64,000 nucleotides of DNA from Elgaria multicarinata webbii (GCF_023053635.1 NC_086176.1:72054536-72118535); one strand, 5' to 3'; shown: positions 1-11,604, numbered from the stretch's first letter. Numbers and translations are program-made. The notes: generated by a model not told the origin, from the sequence alone.

Positions 1-426
1 TTTAAAAGGTAGAAAATAATTTGAAAAGTAATACATGAATCCTCCATTACATTGCCCTCAGAACCCCTGCATTTTACTATAAGGAAATGTAATGCATTTT
101 TCTTTTTCATTCATATGAAGAATTTGGTGCAAAACTGCACATCTGTGCTGCAAAATTGTCCACACTTAAGCTTGCTGTTGCAAGGAGAGGCACACAGTCC
201 TCTCTTGACAGAATTACACTGATGGAAGCAGAACCTTGTATAAAATAAATAGCATATAGTTAGCATACTAATCAGCAATCAGATGAACCTTCAGTAACAA
301 TATTCCTGATGAAGACTTTCAGAATAATTCATAGAGCAATTTTGTACTTTTAAAATGGCAGCTGTCACCATCTGGGTATGAGATAAATGGCTTGCTGACT
401 GCAGTGGGTGCTTCTTTCCCCTAAAA
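1..426. other. No recognisable gene or repeat
   Basis: AT-rich sequence with no open frame that resembles a known protein and no clear repeat ends. It stops where the first hAT-type MITE begins. Confidence 0.5.
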
Positions 427-560
427 CAGGAGCGGGGGCAAAACATCCTCCAGATGTTTTGGCCTACAACTCCCACCACCCCTAGCCAGCATAGCCAATG
501 TGAGGGATGATGGTAGTAGCGCCCTTTGAGAAGTTTTGGCCTACAAGCCACCCACCCCTG
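427..560. repeat. hAT-type palindromic MITE, family A
   Basis: It begins CAGGAGCGGGGG and ends CCCACCCCTG. The centre carries the family's signature ACAACTCCCACC followed by AGCCAGCATAGCCAATG. Other members lie at 10334, 25361, 27259, 49184 and 52232. The flanking octamers ccctaaaa and ccttacat agree at only about 5 of 8 positions, so this is an old copy. It encodes nothing. Confidence 0.7.
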
Positions 561-833
561 CCTTACATTTACCCTAGTCCACCTGGCAATGGTTTTATAA
601 AATATTTAATACAGATTGTTGCTGCAGAAATGGAGGGTGGATTCATATGCTAGAAACGCTGGAAAAGAGTCAGCAGGAAGGAAGTACAGAAACTGTCATC
701 ATCCTCTGTAGGTCACATCCCAGGTTCTAACCAGCATTGAGCTAAATTGTTCAGTCTGTTCTACCTGCTGACCATACATTGGGGGGAGGGGCAGAAAGAA
801 ATAGCACCCGAAAGGTTCTTTTAGGATCCAGAA

Positions 834-901
834 GCAATAAGCACCGCCCAGAGAGCTTTGGCTATTGGGCGGTATAAAAATGAAATTAAATAAATAAATA
901 A
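834..901 (+). repeat. LINE 3'-end fragment with (AAAT)n tail
   Basis: Contains the recurring motif GCCCAGAGAGCTTTGGCTAT, then GGGCGGTATA and an (AAAT)n tail. About ten copies of this tail lie in the window, on both strands. The form is that of a 5'-truncated LINE (probably L2-like) or of a SINE that shares its tail. Confidence 0.6.
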
Positions 902-1210
902 GCAACGTGCATAGAAGTGTTCAATTTTTATTCCATAGCAGGCAAAAAGATACAAGGTGCTTTTCCAATTAATTAGAGAGGTTTGGATTTCTGAAGCAAT
1001 TACAGCACAAGTGGTTAAAAATCTAAAGCTTTATTACCTAGCAGGCTAAAGTTCACAGTTAAATACACATAGATAAGGTTAATAAGCAAAGCTGAACAAG
1101 ATCTTGCATTCCCCATTCAGTTGTCGGGAACCCCATACAAAGACAATGGAGAGACCCAATCTCCTGGCCAATCCTGCACACAGCACCCATTACTTCAGTG
1201 TGAGTCTGTG

Positions 1211-1338
1211 GGCCAATCTACACCAAGCAGGATATAACACTTTTAAAACGGTATGAAACTGTATATGTAATGTGTCCTGGGCCTGAACAGTTGTCATAAC
1301 CATTATAAACCGTTATAAGGAGTAGTGTAGATCCTGCC
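1211..1338. repeat. Family B MITE (GATCTACAC ends)
   Basis: Starts GGCCAATCTACACC and ends GTGTAGATCCTGCC. It is nearly colinear with the copy at 63744, including the shared core TAATGTGTCCTGGGCCTGAA. Three sister copies have 3-bp target duplications; this one shows none. It lies between a TATA-like box and a poly-A-like signal on the minus strand, so it may interrupt an old LTR. Confidence 0.75.
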
Positions 1339-1341
1339 CCA

Positions 1342-2434
1342 GTCAAAGTTCCAAAGAACAGACACTAGACACTCATATTTATAGTAGCTAGCTCCAAGCG
1401 CATGTGCTGATTTAGCCCATTATGTCATGGTGTTCCCACCTCTTATCAGTGTGTTACCAAAGGAACCAGACGCCTGACCTCAGCAGACAAGAGAATGTGG
1501 TGTCATAGATCAAAGCAAGCCGTTCTGGGAAGCATGCCAAGAAACGCCACCTGCCGGTGGATAGGCTCTCTCCCCCAGGCTTCAATGGGATTACATCAGC
1601 CTGAACTGTCTGCTGCCTTGGCAACCGTTGACTCATAGTACAGACAACTTGTCTAGAAATTGTATTGAGAAAACACTCTCTCACAGGAATCCAGAAATTG
1701 AGTAAGAATGGTCTGCACATCAAACTATTCTCCTCGAGATAACAATAGTCTTCCGGTTTATTTCCCGTACACTAGGAAACAAAGCATGCTAAGTAAGATA
1801 GCTTACTTCTCCTTTCTGTTGTTAGGGTCCCTAGTTAAATGGCCAGGATGCGGTACCTGCGTGGTCTAGGCCTGCATCAAAGTCCACTGTAGGCCCCTTT
1901 CTGGGAACACATATCCTTGAGGGCTGCCTGGACTAAGTGCTGGCTGGCCCTAGCAGTAACCTTCAGCACACCTGGTGTGCTCGTCCACTCCCATGTTCTT
2001 ACTTATTCCTTCATGGTCCTAAGACATGCCTGAACTGGTGGCCCTCAGCCAACACAGATGAGACTCATCATATTCCGGTAAGGAAGAAGACAGCTTCCAG
2101 AAGCAGAACACCTGGGACGATGGGTGTGGCATTTTTTTTATGTATGTATAGGCTGACTATATTTTGGAAACCAGTAAGGAGAACAAAACGGCCACCCTCA
2201 AGGAGGCATGCCCACCCTAACATACCCAGCCCCCAAGCGGGCCCATCTTGACATGACACCGCTGACAAGTGGTAGTGCCTTTTCGCTCCAGCAAGCTATC
2301 TCTGGATCCAAGCCACTGTTAATGGCCAAGCAGCTAACCTGAAGAGCATAGGGCTCATAACACCTCCATACATCTTGCATTATTTTTAATGACATTTTTT
2401 AAATTACCACAAACTATTACACCTTGCATTTAAA
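1342..2434. other. Unassigned sequence, possible old LTR on minus strand
   Basis: No host gene homology. On the minus strand ACTATAAATATGAG (about 1375-1388) looks like a TATA box, and GGTAATAAAGC (about 1031-1041) like a poly-A signal, as in an LTR. I could not define TG...CA ends or a target duplication, so no boundaries are claimed. Confidence 0.3.
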
Positions 2435-2500
2435 AGAGAGAGAGAGAGAGAAAGAAAAAAGGAAAAAGGAAAAAAGGAAAAAAAAGAGAAAGAAGGCTAA
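2435..2500 (+). repeat. (GA)n microsatellite grading into GAAAA purine tract
   Basis: Sixteen bases of perfect AG dinucleotides pass into an imperfect A/G-only run of about 45 bases. It is purine-only on the plus strand. Confidence 0.9.
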
Positions 2501-2806
2501 ATTAAATGTAAATGAGAGTGTGAGCAAAACATGCTTGTCAAAGCCTGTGCAACAATGTGAGCATGAAATGAGATTCTTGTCAAATGGATCTGAAAATGCT
2601 ACTTTCTCTCCAATCATGCACATGTGCAGGCTTAAATAAAGCAGGAGCAATTCACAATACACATTTCCCAACCAAAATAAACAGAAGATTTGAATGCAAA
2701 ATGTCCACATGTGCTCAGTATCAATTGTTGGATAACTCCCCGCCCCCTGAACTGGAAATCTTATACTTTTAGAATGAGACATGTCACTGAGAAAACCAAG
2801 ATCGTA

Positions 2807-2904
2807 GCAATTTTAAACAAGGAAAAGAAGCACATAAATGAAGAAAAATAAAGTTCTGAGCAATTTTAAATGAGGAAAGGAATCACGTAAATGAAGACAC
2901 AAGT
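2807..2904 (+). repeat. Two-unit imperfect direct repeat
   Basis: AGCAATTTTAAACAAGGAAA recurs about 55 bases later as AGCAATTTTAAATGAGGAAA, and both are followed by a variant of CACRTAAATGAAGA. This looks like a single local duplication without known function. Confidence 0.6.
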
Positions 2905-3175
2905 CACCAATTGGCCTTTTACCATAGCAGGGATTGGGTTGTTGACTTCACTCTTTTGTAATCAAGTTTAACTGGGTAACTGCCAAATAAAGTGCAAAGT
3001 AGCTCACAATATGAAGTGAAATCTCTACTCTCATGCAACTAATCAAATCAAATCCAAATACTGTATATACACATCATCATCATATCAAAATCTGCCTTTT
3101 CTTTTTAGAGTTGTCTTTAGTTCAGAAGCCCCCACACACACCCCTTCTCTCCCTCCTCCAAATTATGTGTAGTGC

Positions 3176-3915
3176 AGAAATTTTCCAGCAGAAAATTCTT
3201 CCAGCAGAAGCCCAGATTGGCTGCAGGAGAGGCTGGAACGGCCCATTCTGACACTTCTGGAAATGGGCCCTTCCATCCCATCCCATGGTACATGTGGGCC
3301 TCTGCTGGGTCATCACTATAGTGATAACCCAGCAGAGGCATGGATGGGGGTGGTGTGGGAGCTGGGAAGGGCTGTTTCTGGAAGTGCTGGAACAGGCATT
3401 TCCAGCCTCTCCCAGGCAACGATCTGGGCTTCTTCTGGGTCAAGCTGTTTTGTCATCTAAAGCTTTGAAGGTGATATATGACCAAACTCTAAAATACAGG
3501 GGAGGTATTAGATATACTAGTACTACATACATAGGGTGACCATGTGCCTGATTTTGCCCAGACATGTCTGGAAAATGGGGGGCAGCAAAACCAGAGGGGA
3601 AACCTCTATTTTTGCAAAAGTCCGGGGAAATCACTGCACGAGAGAGGCTGGAAAGGATCATTTTGTCACTTCTGGAAACGGGCCTTCCCAGTCCCCATCT
3701 GGGCCTCTGCTGGGTCATCGCTATGGTGGTGACCCGGCAGAAGCCCAGGTGGGCCGCAGGAGAGGCTGGGAAGGCCCATTCCAGCACTTCCGGAAATGAG
3801 CCTTTCCAGCCCCTCCCATGGTACATCCAGGCTTCTGCTGGGTAATCACTATGGCAATGACCCAGCAGAGGCCTGGATGGGGACTGGGAAGACCCATTTG
3901 CAGAAGTGCCAAACT
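3176..3915. repeat. Composite palindromic repeat array
   Basis: Three hairpins of about 42-45 bases are centred near 3318, 3723 and 3851. Each has the form GGCCTCTGCTGGGTCATC, a short centre, then GACCCAGCAGAGGCC. Between them recur, in both orientations, GAGAGGCTGGAA, CACTTCTGGAAA and TTTCCAGCCTCTCC. At about 3534 TAGGGTGACCATGTG resembles the end of the family D hAT elements (44628, 61063). The array is most simply a non-autonomous DNA transposon, or two, with internal inverted repeats. The open frames inside it are not coding. Confidence 0.6.
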
Positions 3916-3917
3916 AT

Positions 3918-4135
3918 TAGCCATTGGTAGCCTTCTCCTCCAGGAATTGTCTAAATGCCTTTAAAAGCCATCCACATTGGTGGCCATCGCACATCTTGTA
4001 AAAGCAAATTCCATAGTTTAAGTAAACACGATTAGAAAATGTACTTCCTTCTATCTGTCCTGAATCTCCCACCAATGGAATGACCCCAGGTTCTAGTATT
4101 ATGGGAGAGGGAGAAAAATGTCTCCCTATCCACAA
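3918..4135 (-). repeat. CR1 LINE 3' fragment
   Basis: The plus strand reads TAGCCATTGGTAGCC and CCATCCACATTGGTGGCCAT, colinear with the better preserved minus-strand CR1 at 56975-58102 (TTGGTGGCAATCACTACATC there). It continues through a GACCCCAGGTTCTAGTATT equivalent and then decays. Confidence 0.75.
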
Positions 4136-4139
4136 CCCC

Positions 4140-5057
4140 TACACAAGACTCCCAGCCTCCAAGGGGAGCCCTTGATACCAAGCACAAGCACACAAACACC
4201 ACCATTGATTTAACCTGGCCTAGGGAGAAGCAAAGCACCTGCCTAATTAATAGAATCCCCATAAGAATGTGGCACCAATTCCTCCCTCCTGATCATGACT
4301 AGGTGGCTATTACTTAAAGGGGAACAACCGAAAACCACTCTAACAGCCAACATAGTGCTCAAGGCTTAAAGATATAGGAATCTGTCAAGGAGCTTAATAG
4401 AAAGCAACTACCTTGGCTAGCATAAACAGGTTGCAAACAATGTCACAATGGGATTCACACTAATTACTTGATAGTTGCTTCTTTCATGAAAAAAGGTAAC
4501 GTTACATATTAGAAGGACTATTACAGAGAAGAGGAATGCTCAACTCTGTAGCCTTAACTATGGAATCAATTGCGGCGAGGATCAAGTTGGAAAGAAAAGA
4601 CCTTAAATTCAATCCCTTCAAATACAACAAGCAGGAAAACTGTGCCACGGTGCTTTCAGTGACACTCAGCTTAAGAAAAATGATAGGAAGAAAGAATAAC
4701 ATTAAAGACTGGAGCAGAATGCTTCAAAGCTTACTCATAAATTCAAAGCAGGAGTTAATAAAACACTTTTTTTCATAAAAAGCTTTCGCCTATATTTTTG
4801 ATGAGAAAGTAATTAAAATGATATTTCAAATACAATAACTATTTTTTAAAAAATGAAAGATCCATTTAGTTCCTTTCTATATTGCAGATGACTTTAATAG
4901 TGTGATCCAGTGTTTTAGAATGCCAGTACATATGACTGGGTGACATTGCAATGGTACCTTAGGATGTTGGCATTACTAGATTTGTTTATGATGTATGTAA
5001 TGTTTAGGAGTCCACTTTATGGGTTGGATATATATTTAGTCATATTTAGAGTTAGAT
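4140..5057. other. No recognisable gene or repeat
   Basis: AT-rich sequence. Short open frames on both strands match no family I recognise and have no coding signature. Confidence 0.45.
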
Positions 5058-5160
5058 CTGTAGAGACCAATAGGACTTCAGTCCTGACCAACTTAAATCC
5101 CACTGATTTCAATGGGTTTTCTCTAAGTATGACCAAGTCTGGATCCAACCCCTTGTTTTC
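5058..5160 (+). repeat. Family F short palindromic repeat (diverged)
   Basis: Contains CCACTGATTTCAATGGGTTT followed by TCTAAGTATGACCAAG. This matches the pattern seen at 7048, 7418, 23338, 39610, 42897, 49022 and 61738: cattgnnttcaatgggnctta between AGTAAG-like arms. Confidence 0.5.
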
Positions 5161-5264
5161 TTCAAGCCTGGCATCATAACAGACCAATCGTGGTCCCATT
5201 GAACCCAGAGGGCCTGCTATGGCTGATGTCGGTATCTCTTTATTTTACATTTTTATGGTTATTG

Positions 5265-5293
5265 TTTATTTATTTATTTATTTATTTATTTAT
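5265..5293 (+). repeat. (TTTA)n microsatellite
   Basis: About seven perfect TTTA units. Confidence 0.95.
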
Positions 5294-6140
5294 GGTGAGC
5301 CACCCACCACTAACCACCCAGTGAAGCAGCTGCAGTTGCTGCCATCTTTGTTACCTCCATTGCCTCCAACATATAATACCTTTTTGAACATGCATGGGAG
5401 AAGGGGATAGTTTATTGTGCCAGTAGGGCTGAGTAGAGTGTGGGTGGGATATGGGAGAAGTAAACACATATAGGCTGATGTGGATTATAAATGGCTACAA
5501 CTGTATTGGCTACTGCTCACAGAGTTTGCCATGGGATAGGGCATGAATCCAGTCATTGGGCAACCCAATTGTTGGTCGATATCACCATCCCAGTCTACAT
5601 GTTGGGATAATGTTGTTCTGATTGGCCAATGTTTCAGGCCCAGCCTGGTGCAGGCCACCAATGGGAGCCCTTCCTGTAACCTGGGAATGTAGCACATGTG
5701 TCAGCATCCAAGCTGGGCTGGAGCCTTGTAGTGACACTCAATGATCCCTTATAGGGATCCACCAGTGGGATGTGGGATGCCTAATCCCAGCTCAACCACT
5801 ATAGATCCAACCCAATGCCTCAAATCACCAACATCCAACAATGAAAAGTTGCAACAGAAATATAAAGTAAAACACTAACAACAAACTAACTATATTGCTA
5901 TGAGAGAAAAAATCTTCACACTGCTGAGAGGGATTGCAAATTGGGTAAAATTCCTTTAACTGGCAGAAAACTTTAGTAGAATGATCAAATTTAGAAAGGA
6001 AGATCAAAAAAGTTGTTGATGACAATGATGAAGCCAGGGGCTGTCCTCCCATTTAAGATGGAGAAGGTTCTCTCTCTTGTCCACTCCCAAGCTCTGTTTT
6101 CAGAATCCAGCTGATTTTGCACATGGGTTAGTTGCCTGCA

Positions 6141-6445
6141 GAGCCTCGTGTGGTGCACAGTGGTAAGCGGCAGTTACTGCAGCCAAAACTCTCCCCACGG
6201 CCTGAGTTCGAACCCAGCAGAAGCTGGTTCTCAGGCAGCCGGCTCAGGTCGACTCAGCCTTCCATCCTTCCGAGGTCGGTAAAATGAGTACCCAGCTAGC
6301 TGAGGGAAAGGTAACTGCGACTGGGGAAGGCAATGGCGAACCACCCTGCTACAAAGTCTGCCAAGAAAACATCAGCGAAAGCAGGCATCCCTCTAGGAGT
6401 CAGCAATGACTCAAGTGCTTGCACGAGAGGTTCCTTTCCTTTTCC
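6141..6445 (+). repeat. tRNA-derived SINE with perfect 12-bp target duplication
   Basis: A complete SINE of about 305 bp. The head carries an A-box-like TGGTGCACAGTGGTAAGCGG (6151-6170) and a B-box GAGTTCGAACCC (6204-6215), the internal promoter of RNA polymerase III. The body includes CCTTCCGAGGTCGGTAAAAT and GGGGAAGGCAATGGCGAACC. The tail is pyrimidine-rich (TTCCTTTCCTTTTCC). The 12-bp direct repeats TAGTTGCCTGCA at 6129-6140 and 6446-6457 are identical. This is the type of SINE mobilised by RTE/BovB LINEs in squamates. The perfect flanks suggest a fairly young copy. Confidence 0.9.
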
Positions 6446-6457
6446 TAGTTGCCTGCA

Positions 6458-7047
6458 CCACAGTGTAGCTGGGTGATGATCTGGGTTGCAGGTCACTGAC
6501 TGCATATCATGGGAAGAGACTCTGGTTCCCTGGGAACCCAGGAGCCTTCTACCCCTCCATCCCATGCAACAGGCACAAATGGGAGGAAGGCACAGGTAAG
6601 GCAGTGGCCCATGGTTTCCAGGTATTGCCCCTTGTGACTGACTTTGTGGGGCTGCTCTAGGAAGCACTTTGAATACCTGTCAATCTGTTAAAAGCTTGAA
6701 ACTTGCTCAGAATATTTTGGAAGTTCCAAACTGTTCAAGTGTAGTTTATGTATGCATTATTAATTCTTTATGTATTTCAGCACTTTCTCCTTTGGCCCAA
6801 GGCTACAATCCAAAACACTAGAATATTGAATAAGCCTTAGAAAAAACTACTTTTGTGGTAACATGACATTTAGCAAAAAAACAAACAAGTATTGGGGAAA
6901 AACAACTTGAGCACAGTACTTATCATGAGCTTCCTCTTATTTCTAGAGTGGAACTTATAAGACTTGAAATTGGTAAGGCTGTGTCCACAGAGAAGTACAT
7001 TCAATTCAAATGCCTTAAGCATGATTACTTCTGTGATTATGGCCTCA
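6458..7047. other. No recognisable gene or repeat
   Basis: I see no gene, and no repeat boundaries beyond the SINE's target site. Confidence 0.45.
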
Positions 7048-7137
7048 ACCTCCAACAGCAGAATCCTATTTATGTCTACTCAGAAGTAAATGCCATTAGG
7101 TTCAGTGAGACTTATTTGTGAGTATAGGATTCTAGCT
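7048..7137 (+). repeat. Family F short palindromic repeat
   Basis: Contains CTACTCAGAAGTAAATGCCA and TTCAGTGAGACTTATTTG, with AGAATCCTA at the left and TAGGATTCT at the right as terminal inverted repeats. It looks like a small MITE of about 90 bp. Confidence 0.6.
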
Positions 7138-7189
7138 TTAGTATTTGCCTACCAGAAGAATGTACAACTAACTGGTAACTTTATATAAT

Positions 7190-7395
7190 GTAATATCTCT
7201 TTTAAAGGCCTCCTAAAAAGATATATCTTTAGACAAGCCTTTTCTGGATTGCAACATATTCTGGTTTCATGTGATTTTAAAGTTTTAAATTGGATTGACA
7301 TGTCATGGTTTTAATTTTAAACTGCCCAGAAAACCTAGGCTGTTGGGCAGGATAAATATGAAATAAATAAATAAATACATAAATAAATAAATATC
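7190..7395 (+). repeat. L2-like LINE 3' end with (AAAT)n tail
   Basis: One frame reads approximately LLKRYIFRQAFSG, like the last codons of L2-type ORF2. A non-coding end AACTGCCCAGAAAACCTAGG and an (AAAT)n tail follow. Strongly 5'-truncated. Confidence 0.6.
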
Positions 7396-7417
7396 CCATT
7401 CAGAGTGCTTTCATACT

Positions 7418-7530
7418 ATTGGCACCATCTATACACATCTACTCAAAAGCAAGTTCCATTGAGTTTAATGGAGCTTCCTCTCAGGTCTGTGTGTTTAGGA
7501 TTGTGCCCTTAGACTGCAATCCTATCTGGA
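7418..7530 (+). repeat. Family F short palindromic repeat
   Basis: CATCTACTCAAAAGCAAGTT, CCATTGAGTTTAATGGAGCT and TTTAGGATTGTGCCC follow the family F order. Confidence 0.55.
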
Positions 7531-8696
7531 TAGTCGGCAACCTCCGAACTTGGAGGCTGCCAAGTATCTAATGCACCGTGAGGGATAGTTGAGCTCTAGA
7601 CGCTCTGCATTTTTGCTAAATGGGCGATTTCTCCATTCTAGTGGTGGCGCCTTGGAGCGGGAGGGAAGGAGGCTTGGGCAGCCATAGGATAATATGGCCG
7701 CCACAGTGTCCTCCTTTCCCCACCATCTCTGTGCTTTGTTTTCTGAGCACAGAGAGGTAGCCAGTGCAGGTTTTTTCTGCGCTGGCTATGAGGGCATGGG
7801 GGAGCGGGAGAGGAGCATGGTTTCCTGGCTCCAAAGTTGGAGCCCTGTCTCCAATTTCATCCTTGTCTTCAACCTTGGCTCCAGGAAAATGAACTATCCT
7901 ATTCCCCCCACACCCCAGACACTGACTGGTGGGAACATATGATCACCCTCCCCATGCCTTACAATTTTCATAGAACCACAATGAATCCATTCAAACTTAA
8001 TTGACTTCATTAGTGGAGTGAACAAAATGGTGACATCTTTCCCTCCTTTGTAATGTTCAAAGATATTTCTCTGTTTGAAATAAAACTTCATGCCATTAAG
8101 AGAAACACACTGATAACAAGTGTAGAAGAACCATTTGCCCTGATGGAGCAGCTATCTGTGCGCCAATGATGAGCATGTTGATTCTTGGGTTATATTTCCT
8201 TTGTTCAGCCTTTGAGCACAAGTGTGTCTGAGATAGTCTTTGCCATTTACCTTGTCAGATAAAATAAATAAATGCCACAGCATGCTAAGCCACTGATGGC
8301 TATCTGATCTCCTGTAACAGGAACTACAACAAATGCTGATTGACAATATAGTCTCAGATCTATGGATTAACCCAACTACAGTGTCACTAGAGGCTCAGTT
8401 CATTGATCACTTACATTGGTTTAGTCCCGCTGAAGAAGGTGGAACTGTATCAAGGATGTGTGAACTGCATGCCTAAGAAATGTATAGTGCACATGTGCAC
8501 AGCTTGTTATAGAGAAAAGATATAATGCAGATGCAAGAAAATCCATGGTACTTTCCTACTGACTTCCATGGGAGGTGGCTTGTTCCCAAAGAAAGGACTA
8601 TCAAAGCATGTTTTATGTTGTGCAGTACCCTGATACATTAAGCATTTCTATCTATATCAGACAGTGAAGGCAGGTGCCTCTGATGGCTGCATATAC
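7531..8696. other. No recognisable gene or repeat
   Basis: No coding homology and no clear repeat ends. Confidence 0.4.
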
Positions 8697-8822
8697 ATTC
8701 TGGGGTTCAGCCAGAACCAGCCAAAACTCTAAAGAAGCTATCGAAGGTGGCAAACCTACATTGGGGTTGGGCTTCAGCACCTTGGGTAGGTCCTGGCTGG
8801 TTCTGAGTGAAACCCAGAATTG
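8697..8822. repeat. Palindromic MITE (ATTCTGGG family)
   Basis: The left arm CATTCTGGGGTTCAGCCAGA is mirrored at the right by GTGAAACCCAGAATTG, with CCAGCCAAAACTC and GGCTGGTTCTG inside. Related pieces lie at 16669-16773 and 51636-51680. Confidence 0.65.
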
Positions 8823-8941
8823 AATCACTTCCCCACCAAAATTGTAGCCACCCATCTCTACTGGGTATAAGATGTTCTAATGCTCCGCTTGATGTGTTGC
8901 ATATGATGCTGAAAAACATAAAATTCAATGATACTAAGGTG

Positions 8942-8974
8942 TGTTTGTTTGTTTGTTTGTTTGTTTGTTTGTTT
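8942..8974 (+). repeat. (GTTT)n microsatellite
   Basis: Eight perfect GTTT units. Confidence 0.95.
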
Positions 8975-10141
8975 TACAGATATTCATCTGGGACACCTTG
9001 ACTGCACAAAGTGAGAGTGGTATGCAACAACAGCAGGCTCCACCCCCAATCCACAATTGTCTGTGCATAGCTCTCTTCAGATATTTAAATGAATCTAGTA
9101 TAGGTCAGGGCAGAGCTACCCCCCTCCCACAGCAGACATACATTGTACCTCAGCTGAATGCTTAGAAGGAGTACGAAGTTAGAGAACAAGACATGTTTGT
9201 ATTGAAAGGCAACCATTACCATCAGTGGCAAATTGGGCACCGATACTTTGCCAAGAAAAGAGGTGATTTAAAATTGTGTGTGGGAGCCACAAATGACACG
9301 TGGCATGTGCATAGTCTGCTAGAGAGCGGCATTGCGCACCGACTGAAGCTTCGGACCCATTCTTCAGCGCAGCCCTATATAAAGTGCATTACAGTGTTCA
9401 GGCCTCACGATGGCATATTGTATATCAACTGATATACAAGGCATTCCCAGCTATATTTAGCTCATTGAAAAGATAGGAAGAATGAGGAAGAACAACGGGA
9501 GATTCTCACAGTGAGGAAGGAGATTACATGGCCCAGACCTTCCACTGACAATTCTTTTGCAGGCAAGCCCACATTTTCAGTTTTGTTACTGCAGTTTCAA
9601 GTCAACAGGCCAGGTTCCCTCACAGCTTAAATAAGTCTTTAACATAGCATAACCTTGCTGTGAATGTATTGTTTGCTTTCCAAATCATATGCCTCAGCCA
9701 GCCAGGAACTCATTGAAAATCACAATAACAATGCTTCTGGGGTAATGGCTCTGTCAATATTTTTTGCTACACCTCATCTCTGAATATCTAAATTTTTAAA
9801 CTTTTATGTTTGACTACAATGGAAGAGAACTATTCTGTAGGTGGTACACCAGCAAACAGTATTCCCCACCCCTGCTGGAGCTTCGACAGAGAGATTGGAA
9901 GGCAAGAAAGTTTCTACTGCCCACCCTTAGTCCTAATATTCATCTGAATTTTCCTTGAACGAACAGAAGAGTCAACAGATAATTCAGAGTTGGGGACACT
10001 GGAAGACAATGGGATCAGTACTACCACCAGAATGGAAAAAATGTGAAGAGATTCTCATGTCAAACCATCAAAAGCTCATTAGTAGATAAACAGCTTTATT
10101 TAATTATTCATCTGTGAGACAACAGCTAAACCCACAACATA
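8975..10141. other. No recognisable gene or repeat
   Basis: No open frame of note. A TATA-like CTATATAAAG near 9378 has no supporting context. Confidence 0.4.
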
Positions 10142-10245
10142 CCGTATTTCTTCGATTCTAAGAAGCACTTTTCCCCCTAAATAAACATCTCTAAAAATGG
10201 GGTGCGCCTTAGAATCGATGGCATCTTCGAATCGAAGAAATACGG
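10142..10245. repeat. TA-flanked palindromic MITE, family C
   Basis: A 104-bp element whose ends are inverted copies of CCGTATTTCTTCGATTC with about one mismatch over 22 bases. It is flanked by TA on both sides (10140-10141 and 10246-10247). The TA duplication and compact palindrome fit a Tc1/mariner-type MITE. A second copy, 173 bp, interrupts the CR1 at 32647-32819. Confidence 0.85.
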
Positions 10246-10333
10246 TAGCTCTAGGCCTCTGGAGAGAATACTTTTCTTTAGCTAAAAGGGTAGCTATTAT
10301 TTTCACTGCATCCTTGTCTATAATTGAAACCCA

Positions 10334-10453
10334 ATAGAGTGGGGATGGACAACTTTGGAAACACAACTGCCATCAGCCCTAGCTAGCATATACAATGGTG
10401 AGGGATAATGGGAGCTGCAGTGCAATAACATCTGAAGAGCCACACCAAACCTT
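10334..10453. repeat. hAT-type MITE, family A (diverged)
   Basis: GCCATCAGCCCTAGCTAGCA and GATAATGGGAGCTGCAGTG follow the family A centre. The ends are eroded. Confidence 0.55.
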
Positions 10454-11577
10454 TTATAGCAATGATGTTTGAGGTTGCCATATGCTAAGTCTGTATCCTA
10501 GTAGAGTCTACAGACATTGGGCTAAACTACATGATAGAAGAAATCCAATATCAAATTTCAGTTGTGTTGTTTGTAAAAAAAAGAAAGAAAGATGTGACAT
10601 GTGTGTGTAATCAGGGCCATGGCATGTGGGAATGGGAAGGGTTTAATCTTCTTTCCTGCACTGTGGTACCAACAAAAATATGGTATTCACTCTGGGATGG
10701 ATTTAGATATTTTCTCCAGGAGAGAAGCTGCCATTGATGTCAATAGCAGCTCCCCTGTCCTGGTGTTTTTCATTGGGACAATGGAAGGGTTAAACATTCC
10801 ATTTCAATATGTCATGGACCATGTTAATTCCTCCTCAAAACCCACCAACCAAGGGTGCTGAAGCAGTGGCTTTGCTTCATTGACAGGGGGTTACGCTAGA
10901 TAACCTTTGAGATCTTTTGCAATGATGATTCTATGAAAAGTGTCACTTTCCCCCATATAATCCAGTGTCACCAGGTGTGATCCCATAGATACAGGTGTGA
11001 ACTCACACCCATTCTAATGAGTTCTGCAAATCCGCAAGAAGAAATCTTTAGACATTGGTGAACAGAGTATCTATGGCTAAGAAGGATATTCCCCACCCAA
11101 AGAGATCCACACTCAGAGAAGATTGAACAGGGAAACTTCATTTTGGAACATTTATTGAGGTTTATATTAATTCAAACACATGAACTAATTTGGGGGAAAT
11201 TGGTGAGCAAAGAATTTCCTCAAGATTGCACCAACTGGGGATGCTTCAACCTTCACCAAATTTGTGCTTTGATGGGAAATTAGCTGCGTTCTCAGCAAAG
11301 CTGGGCTCAGGCCTAACCATGAGGATGTTGACATGCTCATACCACTTGTGTTGCAAGGGAAGTAATAGAACAAAAAAAGGGATTTCGGTAAATCCAAGTA
11401 CCTAACACTTATAGGAGCAGAAGCAGAGCAGAGTGCAGTGTTAGGGAAGGAATATGGAGAGGCATGAAGGAGCAGATTGGAAGGAAAGCTATTCTGAAGC
11501 AGGGCGAGCTCTGGCTATTCTGGAATTCACTCAGCATAGTTTGCAAAACCACAGGGACGTGTCCCCAAAGCTTGAAG
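10454..11577. other. No recognisable gene or repeat
   Basis: Neither strand gives a recognisable protein. Confidence 0.4.
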
Positions 11578-11604
11578 CGCGCGCGCACACACACACACAC
11601 ACAC
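11578..11604 (+). repeat. (GC)(AC)n alternating tract
   Basis: GCGCGCGC passes directly into (AC)n. Alternating purine-pyrimidine of this kind can adopt Z-DNA. Confidence 0.9.

Noticed and set aside
940-1800. Possible minus-strand LTR with TATA box near 1380 and AATAAA near 1035
   Set aside because: The signals and their order are suggestive, but no TG...CA ends or target duplication could be defined, so I list only the MITE within it.
3117-3924. Several overlapping open frames of 60-128 codons on both strands
   Set aside because: All fall in the palindromic array; the repeated FPSPAA-like peptides mirror the DNA repeats.
6141-6445. Functional tRNA gene
   Set aside because: A- and B-boxes are present, but the sequence does not fold as a tRNA and continues into a SINE body with a target duplication.
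8950-9000. Repeated Phe-Val-Cys-Leu frame resembling a transmembrane peptide
   Set aside because: It is the translation of the (GTTT)n microsatellite.
9370-9400. TATA-like CTATATAAAG as a promoter
   Set aside because: No downstream gene, no initiator context and no neighbouring signals.
10100-10366. 88-codon frame ending near the family C MITE
   Set aside because: It includes MITE sequence and has a counterpart at 32443-32781 only because the same MITE lies there.
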